Source: Thermoclostridium stercorarium subsp. stercorarium DSM 8532 (lineage in GTDB: Bacteria; Bacillota; Clostridia; DSM-8532). From it: a stretch of 64,000 bases of DNA. Below, piece by piece: positions 17,673-28,285 of the stretch. Below the pieces are notes generated by a model. It did not search any database and was not told the DNA's origin. It saw only the letters and a list, made by a program, of their open reading frames with translations. Positions within the stretch are counted from its first letter, which is position 1. Every line of letters starts with the position of its first letter. The position numbers and the translations under genes were made by a program. The stretch is from contig NC_020134.1 of NCBI RefSeq assembly GCF_000331995.1, positions 905,465-969,464 on the forward strand, in the 5' to 3' direction.

Positions 17673-19038
17673 TGTGATCAGACTGGCTTTTAAAAATTTG
17701 TTCCGCAGCAAGGTCAGGACAATCCTGACAGTTCTGGGTATTATAATAGGCACTACTGCCATTATAATAATGCTTTCCCTCGGTATTGCGATAAACAAAA
17801 CGGTGGATGAACAGATGAAAATGCTGGGGGACGCCACAGTAATTACCGTTTACCCCAATTGGGACATCAGCTATAGTAGCAGAAGAAGCAGGAAAAATGA
17901 ATGGGTGGAGCCTACCATTTCAAAGGATGAACTGGACAAAATTGCCCAAATACCCAATGTGGTGGCGGTGAGCCCAATTTATGAAACCACCGTTAAAATG
18001 GAAGTGGGCAAATATCTGGGGTATGTAAATCTTGTCGGTATAAACCCGGAAGCCATGGAAGCCTTCAACTACAAAGTCAGTGAAGGAAGGTTACTGAGCG
18101 CGGGCGATACGAATCAGGTGGTTTTCGGTTTCGATATAAAGAGCCAGCTTTGGGATCCCAAAAGCAGGAGCAGGAGACGCGGGTGGTATTATGATGTCAG
18201 CAATGAAGAAAAGGATATCAACTTTTTTGAGGACAAAATCAGAATGACTTTTGATCTTTCTTATGGCGAAACAATACCCGGAGGCTCGACGAGAAAGCCG
18301 AAACTTTATAAACTCGAGGGCGTCGGAATTCTCGCCGAGGGAGACTGGGAAACGGCTTACAGGGTATTTATGAATATTGACGAGCTGCTAAAACTGCAGC
18401 AGGATTACAATAAAAGCAATAATACCGACAATATAGGCAATGGCGGTAGCAGCCGCAGCAAAAAGAAAGAACAGGAAATCGGTTTTCAGCAGGCGCGCGT
18501 TAAAGTGGATGATATAAAAAAAGTTATGGATGTTCAGGAACAAATTCAGGCAATGGGGCTTAACGCGTACAGCATGGTGGAATACCTGGAACAGACTAAG
18601 AAAACCCAGGCGGTTATGCAGGGGATTCTCGGCGGTATTGGAGCAATATCACTGCTTGTGGCAGCGATAGGCATTGCCAATACAATGGTTATGGCAATAT
18701 ACGAGAGAAGAAAAGAAATAGGAATTATGAAAGTGATAGGAGCACAAATTAAGGATATCAGACGCTTATTCTTATATGAATCGTCGATGATAGGCTTTAT
18801 AGGCGGTGCCTGCGGTGTTGGGGTCAGCTATGGGGTTTCGTACTTCCTTAACACCGTCGGTGCACGGTTTTTAACGGTAAACGTTGGCGACATGGGAGGT
18901 TCCAAACTCTCGATAATCCCTGCGTGGCTTGCCGTGTCGGGCATGGTATTCAGTGCGTTTATAGGACTCGTATCGGGCTTCCTTCCTGCAAGAAAGGCAA
19001 CAAAGCTGAGCGCTTTGGCAGCAATTCATACCGAATGA
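17659..19038 (+). CDS. FtsX/MacB-family ABC permease
   Basis: 459 residues. It has an N-terminal transmembrane helix (TILTVLGIIIGTTAIIIMLS), a long extracytoplasmic MacB-type periplasmic core domain (about 50-310), and three C-terminal helices forming the FtsX domain (from MQGILGGIGAISLLVAAIGI to the end). The motif around IGIMKVIGAQIKDIRRLFLYE is typical of the coupling region that contacts the ATPase. A Ser/Arg-rich insert (SSRSKKKEQE) lies in the external domain. Its start overlaps the CARDB-like gene by 14 bases. With the ATPase it forms a Gram-positive MacB-like mechanotransmission unit that could export peptides or lipids, or act on the cell envelope. Confidence 0.88.
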   Translation: MKIFDVIRLAFKNLFRSKVRTILTVLGIIIGTTAIIIMLSLGIAINKTVDEQMKMLGDATVITVYPNWDISYSSRRSRKNEWVEPTISKDELDKIAQIPNVVAVSPIYETTVKMEVGKYLGYVNLVGINPEAMEAFNYKVSEGRLLSAGDTNQVVFGFDIKSQLWDPKSRSRRRGWYYDVSNEEKDINFFEDKIRMTFDLSYGETIPGGSTRKPKLYKLEGVGILAEGDWETAYRVFMNIDELLKLQQDYNKSNNTDNIGNGGSSRSKKKEQEIGFQQARVKVDDIKKVMDVQEQIQAMGLNAYSMVEYLEQTKKTQAVMQGILGGIGAISLLVAAIGIANTMVMAIYERRKEIGIMKVIGAQIKDIRRLFLYESSMIGFIGGACGVGVSYGVSYFLNTVGARFLTVNVGDMGGSKLSIIPAWLAVSGMVFSAFIGLVSGFLPARKATKLSALAAIHTE

Positions 19039-19055
19039 TTTTACGCGGTGTATAT

Positions 19056-19100
19056 AAAGACGGGGTTTATGCCGAAAGGAATAAACCCCGTCTTTCTTTT
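19056..19100. terminator. Bidirectional terminator between the ABC module and uvrA
   Basis: A perfect 15-bp inverted repeat AAAGACGGGGTTTAT / ATAAACCCCGTCTTT (19056-19070 and 19081-19095) has T residues after it and A residues before it. It lies between convergent genes. Confidence 0.88.
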
Positions 19101-19130
19101 GATTGCGGATAAATCTTATTTCATATAAGT

Positions 19131-21956
19131 CTATTTTGATAAGTATTTTTTCAAATATATGCCTGTATATGATTTTGGGTTTTCAGCCACTTCTTCAGGA
19201 GTTCCCGTGGCTACAACCGTACCTCCCATGTCTCCGCCCTCGGGCCCGAGATCAATTATATAATCTGCAGATTTAATCACGTCCATGTTATGCTCGATTA
19301 CAATTACCGTATTGCCACTGTCCACCAGTTTCTGGAGTATATTGATGAGTTTATGGACATCTGCGAAATGCAGTCCTGTTGTGGGCTCATCCAGTATATA
19401 CATTGTTTTGCCGGTGCTTTTTCTGCTTAATTCGGCGGCAAGTTTAATTCTCTGCGCTTCGCCTCCCGATAATGTGGTGGAAGGCTGGCCCAGTTTGATA
19501 TATGAAAGACCGACGTCATACAGAGTCTGCAGCTTGCGCCTGATAGCCTCGATGTTTTCAAAAAATTTCAGGGCTTCCTCCACCGTCATTTCCAAAACAT
19601 CGTATATATTCTTACCTTTGTATTTTACTTCGAGAGTTTCCCTGTTGTAGCGTTTCCCGTTGCATACTTCACACGGAACGTATACATCTGGAAGAAAATG
19701 CATTTCAACCTTGACGGTACCGTCACCGTTGCACGCTTCACAGCGGCCTCCGCTTACGTTAAAGCTGAAACGGCTTTTGGTATATCCCCTTGCTTTTGCG
19801 TCGGGAGTGGACGCGAACAAATCCCTGATCAAGTCAAACACGCCTATGTATGTCGCAGGGTTTGACCTCGGAGTCCTTCCGATGGGGCTTTGATCAATGT
19901 TTATTATTTTGTCCAGATTCTCAATACCTTCAATTCTGTCGTGCTTTCCGGGAATTGTCCTTGCACGGTTGAGTTTCCTCGCCAGCGCCTTATATAAAAT
20001 ATCATTGACAAGGGAGCTTTTCCCTGACCCTGAAACACCGGTCACGCAGACAAATACTCCCAGCGGAAAGGTGACGTTGATGTTTTTCAGATTGTTTTCC
20101 CGCGCCCCGTACAGCGTCAGAAATTTGTCCGAAGTCCTTCTTTTTTCGGGCACGGGTATTGAAAGTCTTCCGCTCAGGTAAGCGCCGGTGATGGAATCAG
20201 GATTGTTTTTGATATCCTCCACTGTACCGCACGCAACCACATGACCTCCGTGTTCACCGGCCCCCGGTCCTATATCTATAACATAATCGGCGGCAAGGAT
20301 TGTGTCCTCGTCATGTTCCACCACTATAACGGTATTGCCCAAATCCCTGAGATTGTGCAGGGCTCTGATGAGCTTGTCGTTATCCCGCTGGTGAAGGCCT
20401 ATGCTGGGTTCGTCAAGAATATAATCAACCCCGACGAGACCCGACCCAATCTGGGTGGCCAGACGAATGCGCTGGTGTTCGCCGCCGGACAGGGTACCCG
20501 CCGATCGCGACAGTGTAAGGTAATCCAGGCCGACATCAATAAGAAATCCCAATCTCGCCTTTATTTCTTTCAGGATATGTTTTGCAACGGCCTGCTCAAA
20601 GTCGGTAAGGGAGATTTGATCAATGAAGTTGTATAAATCTTTTATTGACATATCGGTCATTTCATAAATATTTTTACCGGCAACGGTGACGGCCAGCGAT
20701 TCTTTTTTCAGCCTCCGGCCTTTGCATAACGGGCACGGGGTTATGCGCATGAATTCCTCATATTCGGCCTTTACCGTGTCGGATGCCTCCCTGTAATGGC
20801 GTTCAACGCTTTCCAGTATCCCCTTGAATACCACTTCGTGTTCATAACCCCCGTACCTGCTCTGGTAATAAACCTTAACGGGCTTGTCGGTACCGTACAT
20901 CAGCAGGTCGTGTATTTCCTTTGGATAGGATTCAAAGGGAACAGTCAATGAAAAGTTGAATTCCCTTGCCAGGGCTTCAAGGACGGCTCTTGTCCAGCTT
21001 CCCTTATCTTTGCTCGACTGCCAGCCGTATACGGTAATAGCTCCCTCATCGATGCTCAGACTTTTGTCGGGTATCATCAGGTCTTCGTCAAATTCCATTT
21101 TATAGCCTATGCCAGAGCATTCGGGACAGGCACCGAAGGGATTGTTGAATGAAAAGCTTCTCGGTTCTATTTCGGCAATGCTGATACCGCAGTCGGGACA
21201 GGCAAAATTCTGGCTGAAAGTAAGAGTTTCACCACCGACTATACTTATCATGACAATACCGCCGGTCAGTCTGAAAACGCTTTCGATGGAGTCGGTAAGC
21301 CTGGATTCTATTCCGGGCCTTACAATCAGGCGGTCCACGACAATTTCAATATTATGCTTGACATTCTTGTCCAGGCTGATTTCCTCGGATAAGTCATACT
21401 GAATTCCGTCCACTATAACACGCACATAACCGTTCTTTTTTGCCTGCTCAAAAACTTTCTCATGACGGCCTTTTCTGCCTCTTACCACGGGGGCAAGGAC
21501 GAGAATTCTCGTGCCTTCGGGCAAGGACATTATCTGATCCACAATCTGATCAACTGATTGCCTTTTAATCTCCCTTCCGCATTCGGGACAGTGGGGAATA
21601 CCTATTCTTGCGTATAACAGACGAAGATAGTCATATATTTCAGTAACCGTTCCCACCGTCGAACGTGGATTGTGGCTGGTTGACTTCTGAGAAATCGAAA
21701 TGGCGGGCGAGATCCCTTCTATGCTCATAACCTCGGGCTTCTTCATGTTCCCGATGAACTGTCTTGCATAGGAAGACAGAGATTCCATGTACCGTCTCTG
21801 ACCGTCGGCGTATATTGTGTCAAAAGCAAGGGACGATTTGCCCGAACCGCTGAGGCCGGTTATAACAACCAGCTTGTTTTTCGGAATGTCTATGTCAATG
21901 TTTTTCAGATTATGTTCAGAGGCGCCCCTGATTCGTATATATGATGTCTCGCTCAT
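19131..21956 (-). CDS. uvrA: Excinuclease ABC subunit A
   Basis: 941 residues, the usual length of UvrA, the damage-sensing ATPase of nucleotide excision repair that works as a dimer with UvrB. Two ABC modules are present: Walker [15 protein letters not shown] near residue 32 and [14 protein letters not shown] near 640, signatures LSGGEHQR and LSGGEAQR, Walker [12 protein letters not shown] and [11 protein letters not shown]. Zinc-binding cysteine pairs appear in [27 protein letters not shown] and [18 protein letters not shown] precedes the ATG. uvrB and uvrC are not in the window. It is divergent from the miaB-mutS cluster, so the two DNA-repair units share an upstream region. Confidence 0.97.
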   Translation of the reverse strand: MSETSYIRIRGASEHNLKNIDIDIPKNKLVVITGLSGSGKSSLAFDTIYADGQRRYMESLSSYARQFIGNMKKPEVMSIEGISPAISISQKSTSHNPRSTVGTVTEIYDYLRLLYARIGIPHCPECGREIKRQSVDQIVDQIMSLPEGTRILVLAPVVRGRKGRHEKVFEQAKKNGYVRVIVDGIQYDLSEEISLDKNVKHNIEIVVDRLIVRPGIESRLTDSIESVFRLTGGIVMISIVGGETLTFSQNFACPDCGISIAEIEPRSFSFNNPFGACPECSGIGYKMEFDEDLMIPDKSLSIDEGAITVYGWQSSKDKGSWTRAVLEALAREFNFSLTVPFESYPKEIHDLLMYGTDKPVKVYYQSRYGGYEHEVVFKGILESVERHYREASDTVKAEYEEFMRITPCPLCKGRRLKKESLAVTVAGKNIYEMTDMSIKDLYNFIDQISLTDFEQAVAKHILKEIKARLGFLIDVGLDYLTLSRSAGTLSGGEHQRIRLATQIGSGLVGVDYILDEPSIGLHQRDNDKLIRALHNLRDLGNTVIVVEHDEDTILAADYVIDIGPGAGEHGGHVVACGTVEDIKNNPDSITGAYLSGRLSIPVPEKRRTSDKFLTLYGARENNLKNINVTFPLGVFVCVTGVSGSGKSSLVNDILYKALARKLNRARTIPGKHDRIEGIENLDKIINIDQSPIGRTPRSNPATYIGVFDLIRDLFASTPDAKARGYTKSRFSFNVSGGRCEACNGDGTVKVEMHFLPDVYVPCEVCNGKRYNRETLEVKYKGKNIYDVLEMTVEEALKFFENIEAIRRKLQTLYDVGLSYIKLGQPSTTLSGGEAQRIKLAAELSRKSTGKTMYILDEPTTGLHFADVHKLINILQKLVDSGNTVIVIEHNMDVIKSADYIIDLGPEGGDMGGTVVATGTPEEVAENPKSYTGIYLKKYLSK

Positions 21957-22146
21957 TTGTATCTCCTTTCAATAAGCATTGAAGTTACGCGGCAGTAAAC
22001 GCCTGAGGATATATTATGTCTATAATAATAATTTTATCAGATTATAAACATTAAGGGTAATTACCGGAGTTGAAAATAACTGGCAGATGAGTTGCTTTGA
22101 CCGGAAAATAACCGAGGGCCCTTCCGGGGTTATATTTTATAAAAAC

Positions 22147-22175
22147 TTGTCTGAGGGTAAAATAAAACGTATAAT
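22147..22175 (+). promoter_or_regulatory. Sigma-A promoter of the miaB-mutS-mutL-miaA-hfq cluster
   Basis: TTGTCT (22147-22152), a 17-bp spacer and a perfect TATAAT (22170-22175) lie about 50 bases before the miaB start. Confidence 0.75.
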
Positions 22176-22225
22176 AAATTAAATGGATAATTAAATTCTT
22201 TTGTTTTAGGAAGGGTTTTAAATAA

Positions 22226-23668
22226 ATGGCTGAAAGAAAGGTAATGGAAAGAAACGAAGAACTGATACAGAGACAGTATGTTTATATTGATAAAGTAAAG
22301 GAGATAATCAGCGAGAAAGCCAACAACGAGGGAAGGCAGCCAACGTATGAGGTAAAGGTTTTCGGATGCCAGATGAATGAGCTTGAATCTGAGCAGCTTG
22401 CGGGAATGCTGGAGGAAATGGGCTTTACAAAGGCTGCACCGGGCGAACAGGCAGACATTATTGTGTTCGATACTTGCTGCGTCCGGGAAAACGCCGAGGA
22501 GAAAATTTACGGAAATCTTGGTTTTTTAAAGTCCATGCTGGATAATAAAAAGAGCATTATTGCGATAACGGGATGCATGATGCAGCAAAGCCATGTGGTG
22601 GAGAGAATCAAAAAGTCCTACCAGCATGTGGGTATTGTGTTCGGAACTCACAACCTGTTTACTTTTCCCGAGCTTTTGTATAAACACCTGACACGTCAGG
22701 AACGGATATTTGATGTCTGGGATTCGGAAGGACAGATAGTGGAAGGTACCCCGATATCTAGGTCAGACAAAGTCAAGGCTTATGTCAGTATCATGCAGGG
22801 ATGCAATAATTTCTGTTCCTACTGCATAGTTCCTTATGTCCGCGGAAGAGAGCGGAGCAGGAAAAAGGAAGACATCATGGATGAAGTAAAGCGTCTTGCG
22901 GAGGCTGGTTACAAGGAAATCACCCTTCTGGGCCAAAATGTTAATTCATACGGAAACGATCTTGGCAAAAAAGACGCTTTTGCCGACTTGCTGTATTCAC
23001 TTAATGAAATTGACGGAATAGAAAGAATCAGGTTTACCACATCGCACCCGAAGGATCTTTCAGACAGCCTGATAACCGCGATGAAGGAGCTGCCGAAGGT
23101 CTGCGAACATCTGCATCTGCCGTTCCAGGCCGGAAGCACGAAAATTTTAAGGGCAATGAACAGAAAGTATACAAAGGAGCAGTACCTTGAGCTTGTTGAC
23201 AGGGTACGTGCCGCAGTACCGGGTATTTCTTTTACCACCGACATTATCGTAGGTTTCCCCGGTGAAACCGAGGAGGATTTCCAGGATACCCTTGACGTGG
23301 TAAAAAAGGTGCGTTTTGATCAGGCATATATGTTTATGTATTCAAAAAGAAAGGGGACAAAAGCTGCGGAATTTGAGAACCAGGTTCCTGAAGATGTAAA
23401 GAAGGAACGCTTCCAGAGGCTGGTGGAACTGCAGAATGCCATTGTTGCCGAAATAAACAAGACTTATGAGGGCAGGACCGTTGAGGTATTGGTGGAAGGC
23501 ATAAGCCGGAACAATGACAAAATGTACACCGGACGCACAAGAAATTATAAACTGGTTAATTTCCCCGCAAGTGAGGATTTGACGGGAAAACTTGTACGGG
23601 TGAAAATTGTGAGGGCATGGCCTTTCTGGCTGGAAGGAGCGGTAATTCCGGAAGGTGAAGTGTCATGA
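22226..23668 (+). CDS. miaB: tRNA-2-methylthio-N6-isopentenyladenosine(37) synthase
   Basis: 480 residues. MiaB is a radical SAM methylthiotransferase that modifies A37 of tRNAs after MiaA has added the isopentenyl group. The N-terminal UPF0004 domain has three cluster-binding cysteines (VFGCQMNE, DTCCVREN, GCMMQQ). The radical SAM core has the CxxxCxxC motif in GCNNFCSYCIVPY, and a C-terminal TRAM domain (GRTVEVLVEG onward) binds RNA. It overlaps mutS by 4 bases. The presence of miaA in the same cluster joins both steps of the ms2i6A pathway. Confidence 0.97.
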   Translation: MAERKVMERNEELIQRQYVYIDKVKEIISEKANNEGRQPTYEVKVFGCQMNELESEQLAGMLEEMGFTKAAPGEQADIIVFDTCCVRENAEEKIYGNLGFLKSMLDNKKSIIAITGCMMQQSHVVERIKKSYQHVGIVFGTHNLFTFPELLYKHLTRQERIFDVWDSEGQIVEGTPISRSDKVKAYVSIMQGCNNFCSYCIVPYVRGRERSRKKEDIMDEVKRLAEAGYKEITLLGQNVNSYGNDLGKKDAFADLLYSLNEIDGIERIRFTTSHPKDLSDSLITAMKELPKVCEHLHLPFQAGSTKILRAMNRKYTKEQYLELVDRVRAAVPGISFTTDIIVGFPGETEEDFQDTLDVVKKVRFDQAYMFMYSKRKGTKAAEFENQVPEDVKKERFQRLVELQNAIVAEINKTYEGRTVEVLVEGISRNNDKMYTGRTRNYKLVNFPASEDLTGKLVRVKIVRAWPFWLEGAVIPEGEVS

Positions 23669-26277
23669 AACTTACACCCATGATGCAGCAATATATTGAA
23701 ACAAAGAAGCAATATCAGGACTGCCTGCTGTTTTTCAGGCTGGGGGATTTTTATGAGCTTTTCTTTGAAGATGCCGAAATAGCATCAAGAGAGCTGGAAA
23801 TTGCGCTCACCGGCAGGGACTGCGGCCTTGATGAAAGGGCGCCGATGTGCGGAGTCCCATGGCATTCCGCGCACCATTACATAGCCAAGTTAATAAATAA
23901 GGGATATAAGGTTGCCATATGTGAGCAGATGGAAGACCCGGCACTGGCAAAGGGAATAGTAAAGCGTGAGGTTACCCGCGTTATTACCCCCGGAACGGTA
24001 ACAGACCCTGAAATGCTTGACGAGAAAAAAAATAATTTCCTGATGTCGGTGTACTGTTCCCGGAATTATTTCGGAATTGCCGTTGCGGACGTTACCACAG
24101 GTGAATTTTACACCACCCAGCTTATTTACGGCAATACTGTGAATAAGCTGTTTGATGAAATATATCGTTATCAGCCTTCGGAATTATTGGTTAATCAGCA
24201 GTTTCTGAAAAATGTCCCCGGGGAAACCCTTGACATCCTTAAGGAAAGAATGGGGATTTATATTACCCCCCTTGACGATGAGTATTTTGACAGGAATAAA
24301 GCTTTAAGCGGCATTAAAAACTACAAAGGCTGTAATTCGATAGAACAGGACGAGTTTGCTCTGTGCGCGTCCGGGGCGCTGATAGGGTATCTGAAAGTAA
24401 CCCAGAAGGTTGATTTGAACCATATAAAGGAAATTCAGAAATACAAAATTGAAAATTACATGATTATTGACAGTTCAAGCCGCCGTAACCTGGAGCTTAC
24501 CGAAACATTAAGGGACAGAAAAAAACGCGGCACCCTGCTGTGGGTACTTGACAGGACAATGACGGCAATGGGCGGGCGCCTGCTCAGGAAATGGATTGAG
24601 CAGCCTTTGCTGGACGTAGATGAAATCAACAGGCGGCTTGACGCGGTTGAAGAGCTTAAGGACAAGTTCATGATACGGAGTGAGCTGAGGGAACTTCTTA
24701 AAAAGGTTTACGACATGGAAAGGCTGGCATCAAAGCTGGTTGTGGGAAATGTAAATGCCAGGGATTTGCTGGCGCTGAAAGCGTCAATGGGTCAGATACC
24801 CTCCATTCTGGATCTGATGTCGGATTTGAAAACCGAACTTTGTGTCGGAATCCGGGATGAAATAGATCATATGAATGACATATATGAACTTATTGATAAA
24901 TCCATTGCCGAGGATCCCCCGGTGACCATAAAGGACGGCGGAATAATCCGCGACGGCTATTCCGAAGACGTTGACACTTACAGAAAGGCATTTACCGAGG
25001 GAAAACAGTGGATAGCTGATCTTGAGGCGAAAGAACGGGAGCTTACGGGCATTAAGAATCTCAAAGTAAGGTACAACAAGGTGTTCGGGTATTATATTGA
25101 GGTAACCAAGGCCAATCTCAGCCAGGTACCCGACAGGTACATACGCAAACAAACCCTTGTAAACGGTGAACGTTTTATTACCGAAGAACTGAAAAAACTT
25201 GAGGATACCATACTCGGGGCGGAGGAAAAGGTTAAGAACCTTGAGTATGAGCTGTTCTGTGAAATAAGGGAGAAAATTGCCGCCGAAGTTCACCGTATAC
25301 AGCGCACGGCAGACAGACTGGCTCAGCTGGATGTTCTGTGTTCACTGGCGGAAGTGGCCGACAGGGAAAATTACGTTAAACCCGTAGTCCATGAAGGCAG
25401 CGAAATTGATATAAAGGACGGAAGACATCCTGTTGTTGAGAAAGTTCTCGGCTCCAGTCCCTTTGTTCCTAATGATGCTTATTTGAATGATGACACCGAC
25501 AGGGTGATTATAATAACCGGGCCGAATATGGCCGGAAAATCCACTTATCTGCGGCAAGTGGCTTTGATTGTGCTGATGGCGCAGATGGGAAGTTTTGTTC
25601 CCGCGTCAAAGGCGACCATCGGAATAGTGGACAGAATATTTACCCGTGTCGGCGCGTCTGATGATTTGGCATCAGGGCAGAGCACATTTATGGTGGAAAT
25701 GACCGAAGTGGCAAATATACTGAACAATGCCACACCCAGAAGTCTTTTAATTCTTGACGAAATCGGAAGGGGGACAAGCACCCATGACGGCCTGGCGATT
25801 GCTTGGTCGGTGATAGAATATATAAACGATAAAAGCCGTTTGGGATGCAGGACCCTTTTTGCAACCCATTACCATGAGCTTACCGAGCTGGAGGACAAGC
25901 TGACCGGGATAAAAAATTGCTGCATAGAGGTTAAGAAAAGGGGCGACGAAATAATCTTTCTGAGAAAAATCATACCGGGTGGTGCGGATCAGAGTTACGG
26001 CATAGAAGTCGCCGGTCTTGCAGGTGTTCCTGAACTGGTCATTGAAAGGGCGAAACATATTTTGAATGAGCTTGACGCCGCCGACATAAACAAAGGCGGA
26101 AAGGCGCGGAAGAAAAGCACCAAGCCTGTTGACGGCCAGCTGGATTTGCTGTCGGCGGGCATGCTGTCGAAGACCGAGCGGGAGGTAATTGATGAAATAC
26201 GGGCTCTGGATACAAATTCGATGACGCCGTGGGATGCAATGAACAAGCTTTATTATTTTCAGCAGAAGCTGAAATAA
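23665..26277 (+). CDS. mutS: DNA mismatch repair protein MutS
   Basis: 870 residues, standard MutS length. The mismatch-recognition domain carries FYELFFEDA with the conserved Phe-x-Glu. Connector, lever and clamp regions follow, and the ATPase domain has Walker A GPNMAGKSTYLRQ, STFMVEMTE, Walker B LLILDEIGRGTSTHDG and the His of FATHYHELT. It detects mispairs and recruits MutL. Translation is coupled to miaB by an ATGA overlap, and mutL follows after 26 bases. Confidence 0.97.
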   Translation: MKLTPMMQQYIETKKQYQDCLLFFRLGDFYELFFEDAEIASRELEIALTGRDCGLDERAPMCGVPWHSAHHYIAKLINKGYKVAICEQMEDPALAKGIVKREVTRVITPGTVTDPEMLDEKKNNFLMSVYCSRNYFGIAVADVTTGEFYTTQLIYGNTVNKLFDEIYRYQPSELLVNQQFLKNVPGETLDILKERMGIYITPLDDEYFDRNKALSGIKNYKGCNSIEQDEFALCASGALIGYLKVTQKVDLNHIKEIQKYKIENYMIIDSSSRRNLELTETLRDRKKRGTLLWVLDRTMTAMGGRLLRKWIEQPLLDVDEINRRLDAVEELKDKFMIRSELRELLKKVYDMERLASKLVVGNVNARDLLALKASMGQIPSILDLMSDLKTELCVGIRDEIDHMNDIYELIDKSIAEDPPVTIKDGGIIRDGYSEDVDTYRKAFTEGKQWIADLEAKERELTGIKNLKVRYNKVFGYYIEVTKANLSQVPDRYIRKQTLVNGERFITEELKKLEDTILGAEEKVKNLEYELFCEIREKIAAEVHRIQRTADRLAQLDVLCSLAEVADRENYVKPVVHEGSEIDIKDGRHPVVEKVLGSSPFVPNDAYLNDDTDRVIIITGPNMAGKSTYLRQVALIVLMAQMGSFVPASKATIGIVDRIFTRVGASDDLASGQSTFMVEMTEVANILNNATPRSLLILDEIGRGTSTHDGLAIAWSVIEYINDKSRLGCRTLFATHYHELTELEDKLTGIKNCCIEVKKRGDEIIFLRKIIPGGADQSYGIEVAGLAGVPELVIERAKHILNELDAADINKGGKARKKSTKPVDGQLDLLSAGMLSKTEREVIDEIRALDTNSMTPWDAMNKLYYFQQKLK

Positions 26278-26303
26278 TTCTACTATAATAAAAGGAGTTA
26301 CTG

Positions 26304-28274
26304 ATGGGAAAGGTTGTAATTCTTGATGAAAACACCGCCAATCAAATAGCGGCAGGCGAGGTTATCGAAAGGCCTGCGTCGGTTGTAAAGGAAATGGTGG
26401 AAAACGCCATTGACGCCCATGCAACTTCGATAACCGTCGAAATCACAAACGGCGGGGTTAAAAGTATAAAAATCGTAGACAACGGAGACGGAATTGAAGG
26501 CGACGACGTGGAACTGGCATTTGAAAGGCATGCCACAAGCAAAATCAGATCTATTGATGACTTAACCAGACTTTCAACGATGGGCTTCCGCGGTGAGGCC
26601 CTTGCAAGCATCGCTGCGGTTTCAAAAGTGGAAGTGATAACAAAAACCGAAGATGCCAAAACCGGGACAAGGGTTATAGTGGAGGGCGGAAAGGTTGTGC
26701 TTTCCGAACCCACCGGAGCGCCAAAGGGAACCACTTTTATTGTCCGGGAACTTTTTTATAACACTCCAGCCCGGTACAAGTTTCTGAAAAAGGATACGAC
26801 CGAGGCAACCTATATCCACGACGTTATTTCGAAAATTGCGCTGGCAAGGCCGGACATTTCGATAAAGTTTGTTAACCAGGGCAAAACGGTTATTCATACT
26901 CCCGGAAATCATGATCTTTTAAGTACGGTTTACAGTCTTTTCGGAAAGGATACCGCCCGCGCCGTTATACCGGTTAATCTCACATTTAACGGCGTTAAGG
27001 TTTCAGGTTTTGTGGGAAAGCCTGAAATATCCAGAGGAAATCGGAACCTCGAAATGGTATTTGTTAACGGAAGGGTTGTGTATAACAGGACAATAATCAC
27101 CGCAATAGAAGAGGCATATAAAACAAGGCTGATGCAGAAAAGGTTTCCGTTTACCGTTCTTAAAGTCGACGTGCCGCCCGAAACCGTTGACGTAAATGTG
27201 CATCCGGCAAAACTGGAAGTGCGTTTCAGTGATGAAAACATGGTTTACAGGACGGTTTACATGGCAGTTTCGGATGCACTGTCGGGAGCATCGCTTATAC
27301 AAAGCATCGAAGAAGAGGATGGTTCAGAAATATTCAGTTTCGGCGAGGTTAATATCGAAAACAAGCCTGAGCAGACAAAAATGCAGTTAAAACCTGTAAT
27401 CCGGCCTGCACCTTCCGATGCTTTCATCAGAGCAGGTGAACATTCAGGTAAAATTGAATCCGCAAGGAAAAATGATGATATTAGAAAAGAATCCTCTGAA
27501 AGCAATATTCCGGGTGAATCCCTGCATGTAAAGGAAATAACGGAATCCCCGGTACGGAAAGAAGAATATAAACAGTCTCACAAGGCTGAAGTCAGGCCAA
27601 ATGATAATATTTCCCGGGAAACAAAAACAGCCGGTGCGGTGGCCCGGCAGGCGGGAACAGATACGGACAAAGAAGCGGGTGACGACAGGGAAAGACTTTT
27701 AAATGCAAGGATTATCGGTCAGGCTTTCGATTCGTATATAATTCTCGAGGAAGGCGAGGATGTATTTGTCATAGATCAGCATGCCGCCCATGAGAGGATA
27801 AGATTTGAAACATTAAGGGAGTGGTTTGTCCATGAAGAGGCGTTCAGCCAGGGACTGCTAAGCCCCGTGATGGTGGAGCTTACTCAGCAGGAAATGCATG
27901 AATTTACCGAGCTGGAGCCTTATATCAGAAAACTTGGCTTTGAAGCTGAAGTATTCGGCAACAGGACGGTGCTGGTCAGGGCAATACCGTACCTGCTCAC
28001 CGAAGGTTTCTCAGACAGGGATTTCAGGGATATTCTTGGAAAACTCAGCGAGGAAACGCGCGGTGTTTTGGAAATAATCCCTGAGGAAACAATTTACATG
28101 ATGGCCTGCAAAAGTGCCATTAAAGCGAACAGACCCATGTCTGAAATGGAAATCCAAAGCCTTGTCAGGGAACTGGTAAAATGTGAAAATCCGTACACAT
28201 GCGTGCATGGAAGACCGGTAATAATCAGCATCAGCAAAAAAGAACTGGAGAAAAAATTCAAAAGGATAATCTGA
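26304..28274 (+). CDS. mutL: DNA mismatch repair endonuclease MutL
   Basis: 656 residues. The N-terminal GHKL ATPase has NQIAAGEVIERP, ENAIDAHAT, DNGDGI and GFRGEALASI. The linker between about 340 and 470 is low in complexity and rich in charged residues. The C-terminal domain holds the metal-dependent nicking motif DQHAAHERIRFE and the CVHGRP motif, so this is the nicking type of MutL found in bacteria that lack MutH. It is in one unit with mutS and miaA. Confidence 0.97.
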   Translation: MGKVVILDENTANQIAAGEVIERPASVVKEMVENAIDAHATSITVEITNGGVKSIKIVDNGDGIEGDDVELAFERHATSKIRSIDDLTRLSTMGFRGEALASIAAVSKVEVITKTEDAKTGTRVIVEGGKVVLSEPTGAPKGTTFIVRELFYNTPARYKFLKKDTTEATYIHDVISKIALARPDISIKFVNQGKTVIHTPGNHDLLSTVYSLFGKDTARAVIPVNLTFNGVKVSGFVGKPEISRGNRNLEMVFVNGRVVYNRTIITAIEEAYKTRLMQKRFPFTVLKVDVPPETVDVNVHPAKLEVRFSDENMVYRTVYMAVSDALSGASLIQSIEEEDGSEIFSFGEVNIENKPEQTKMQLKPVIRPAPSDAFIRAGEHSGKIESARKNDDIRKESSESNIPGESLHVKEITESPVRKEEYKQSHKAEVRPNDNISRETKTAGAVARQAGTDTDKEAGDDRERLLNARIIGQAFDSYIILEEGEDVFVIDQHAAHERIRFETLREWFVHEEAFSQGLLSPVMVELTQQEMHEFTELEPYIRKLGFEAEVFGNRTVLVRAIPYLLTEGFSDRDFRDILGKLSEETRGVLEIIPEETIYMMACKSAIKANRPMSEMEIQSLVRELVKCENPYTCVHGRPVIISISKKELEKKFKRII

Positions 28275-28285
28275 CGGGATGGAAT

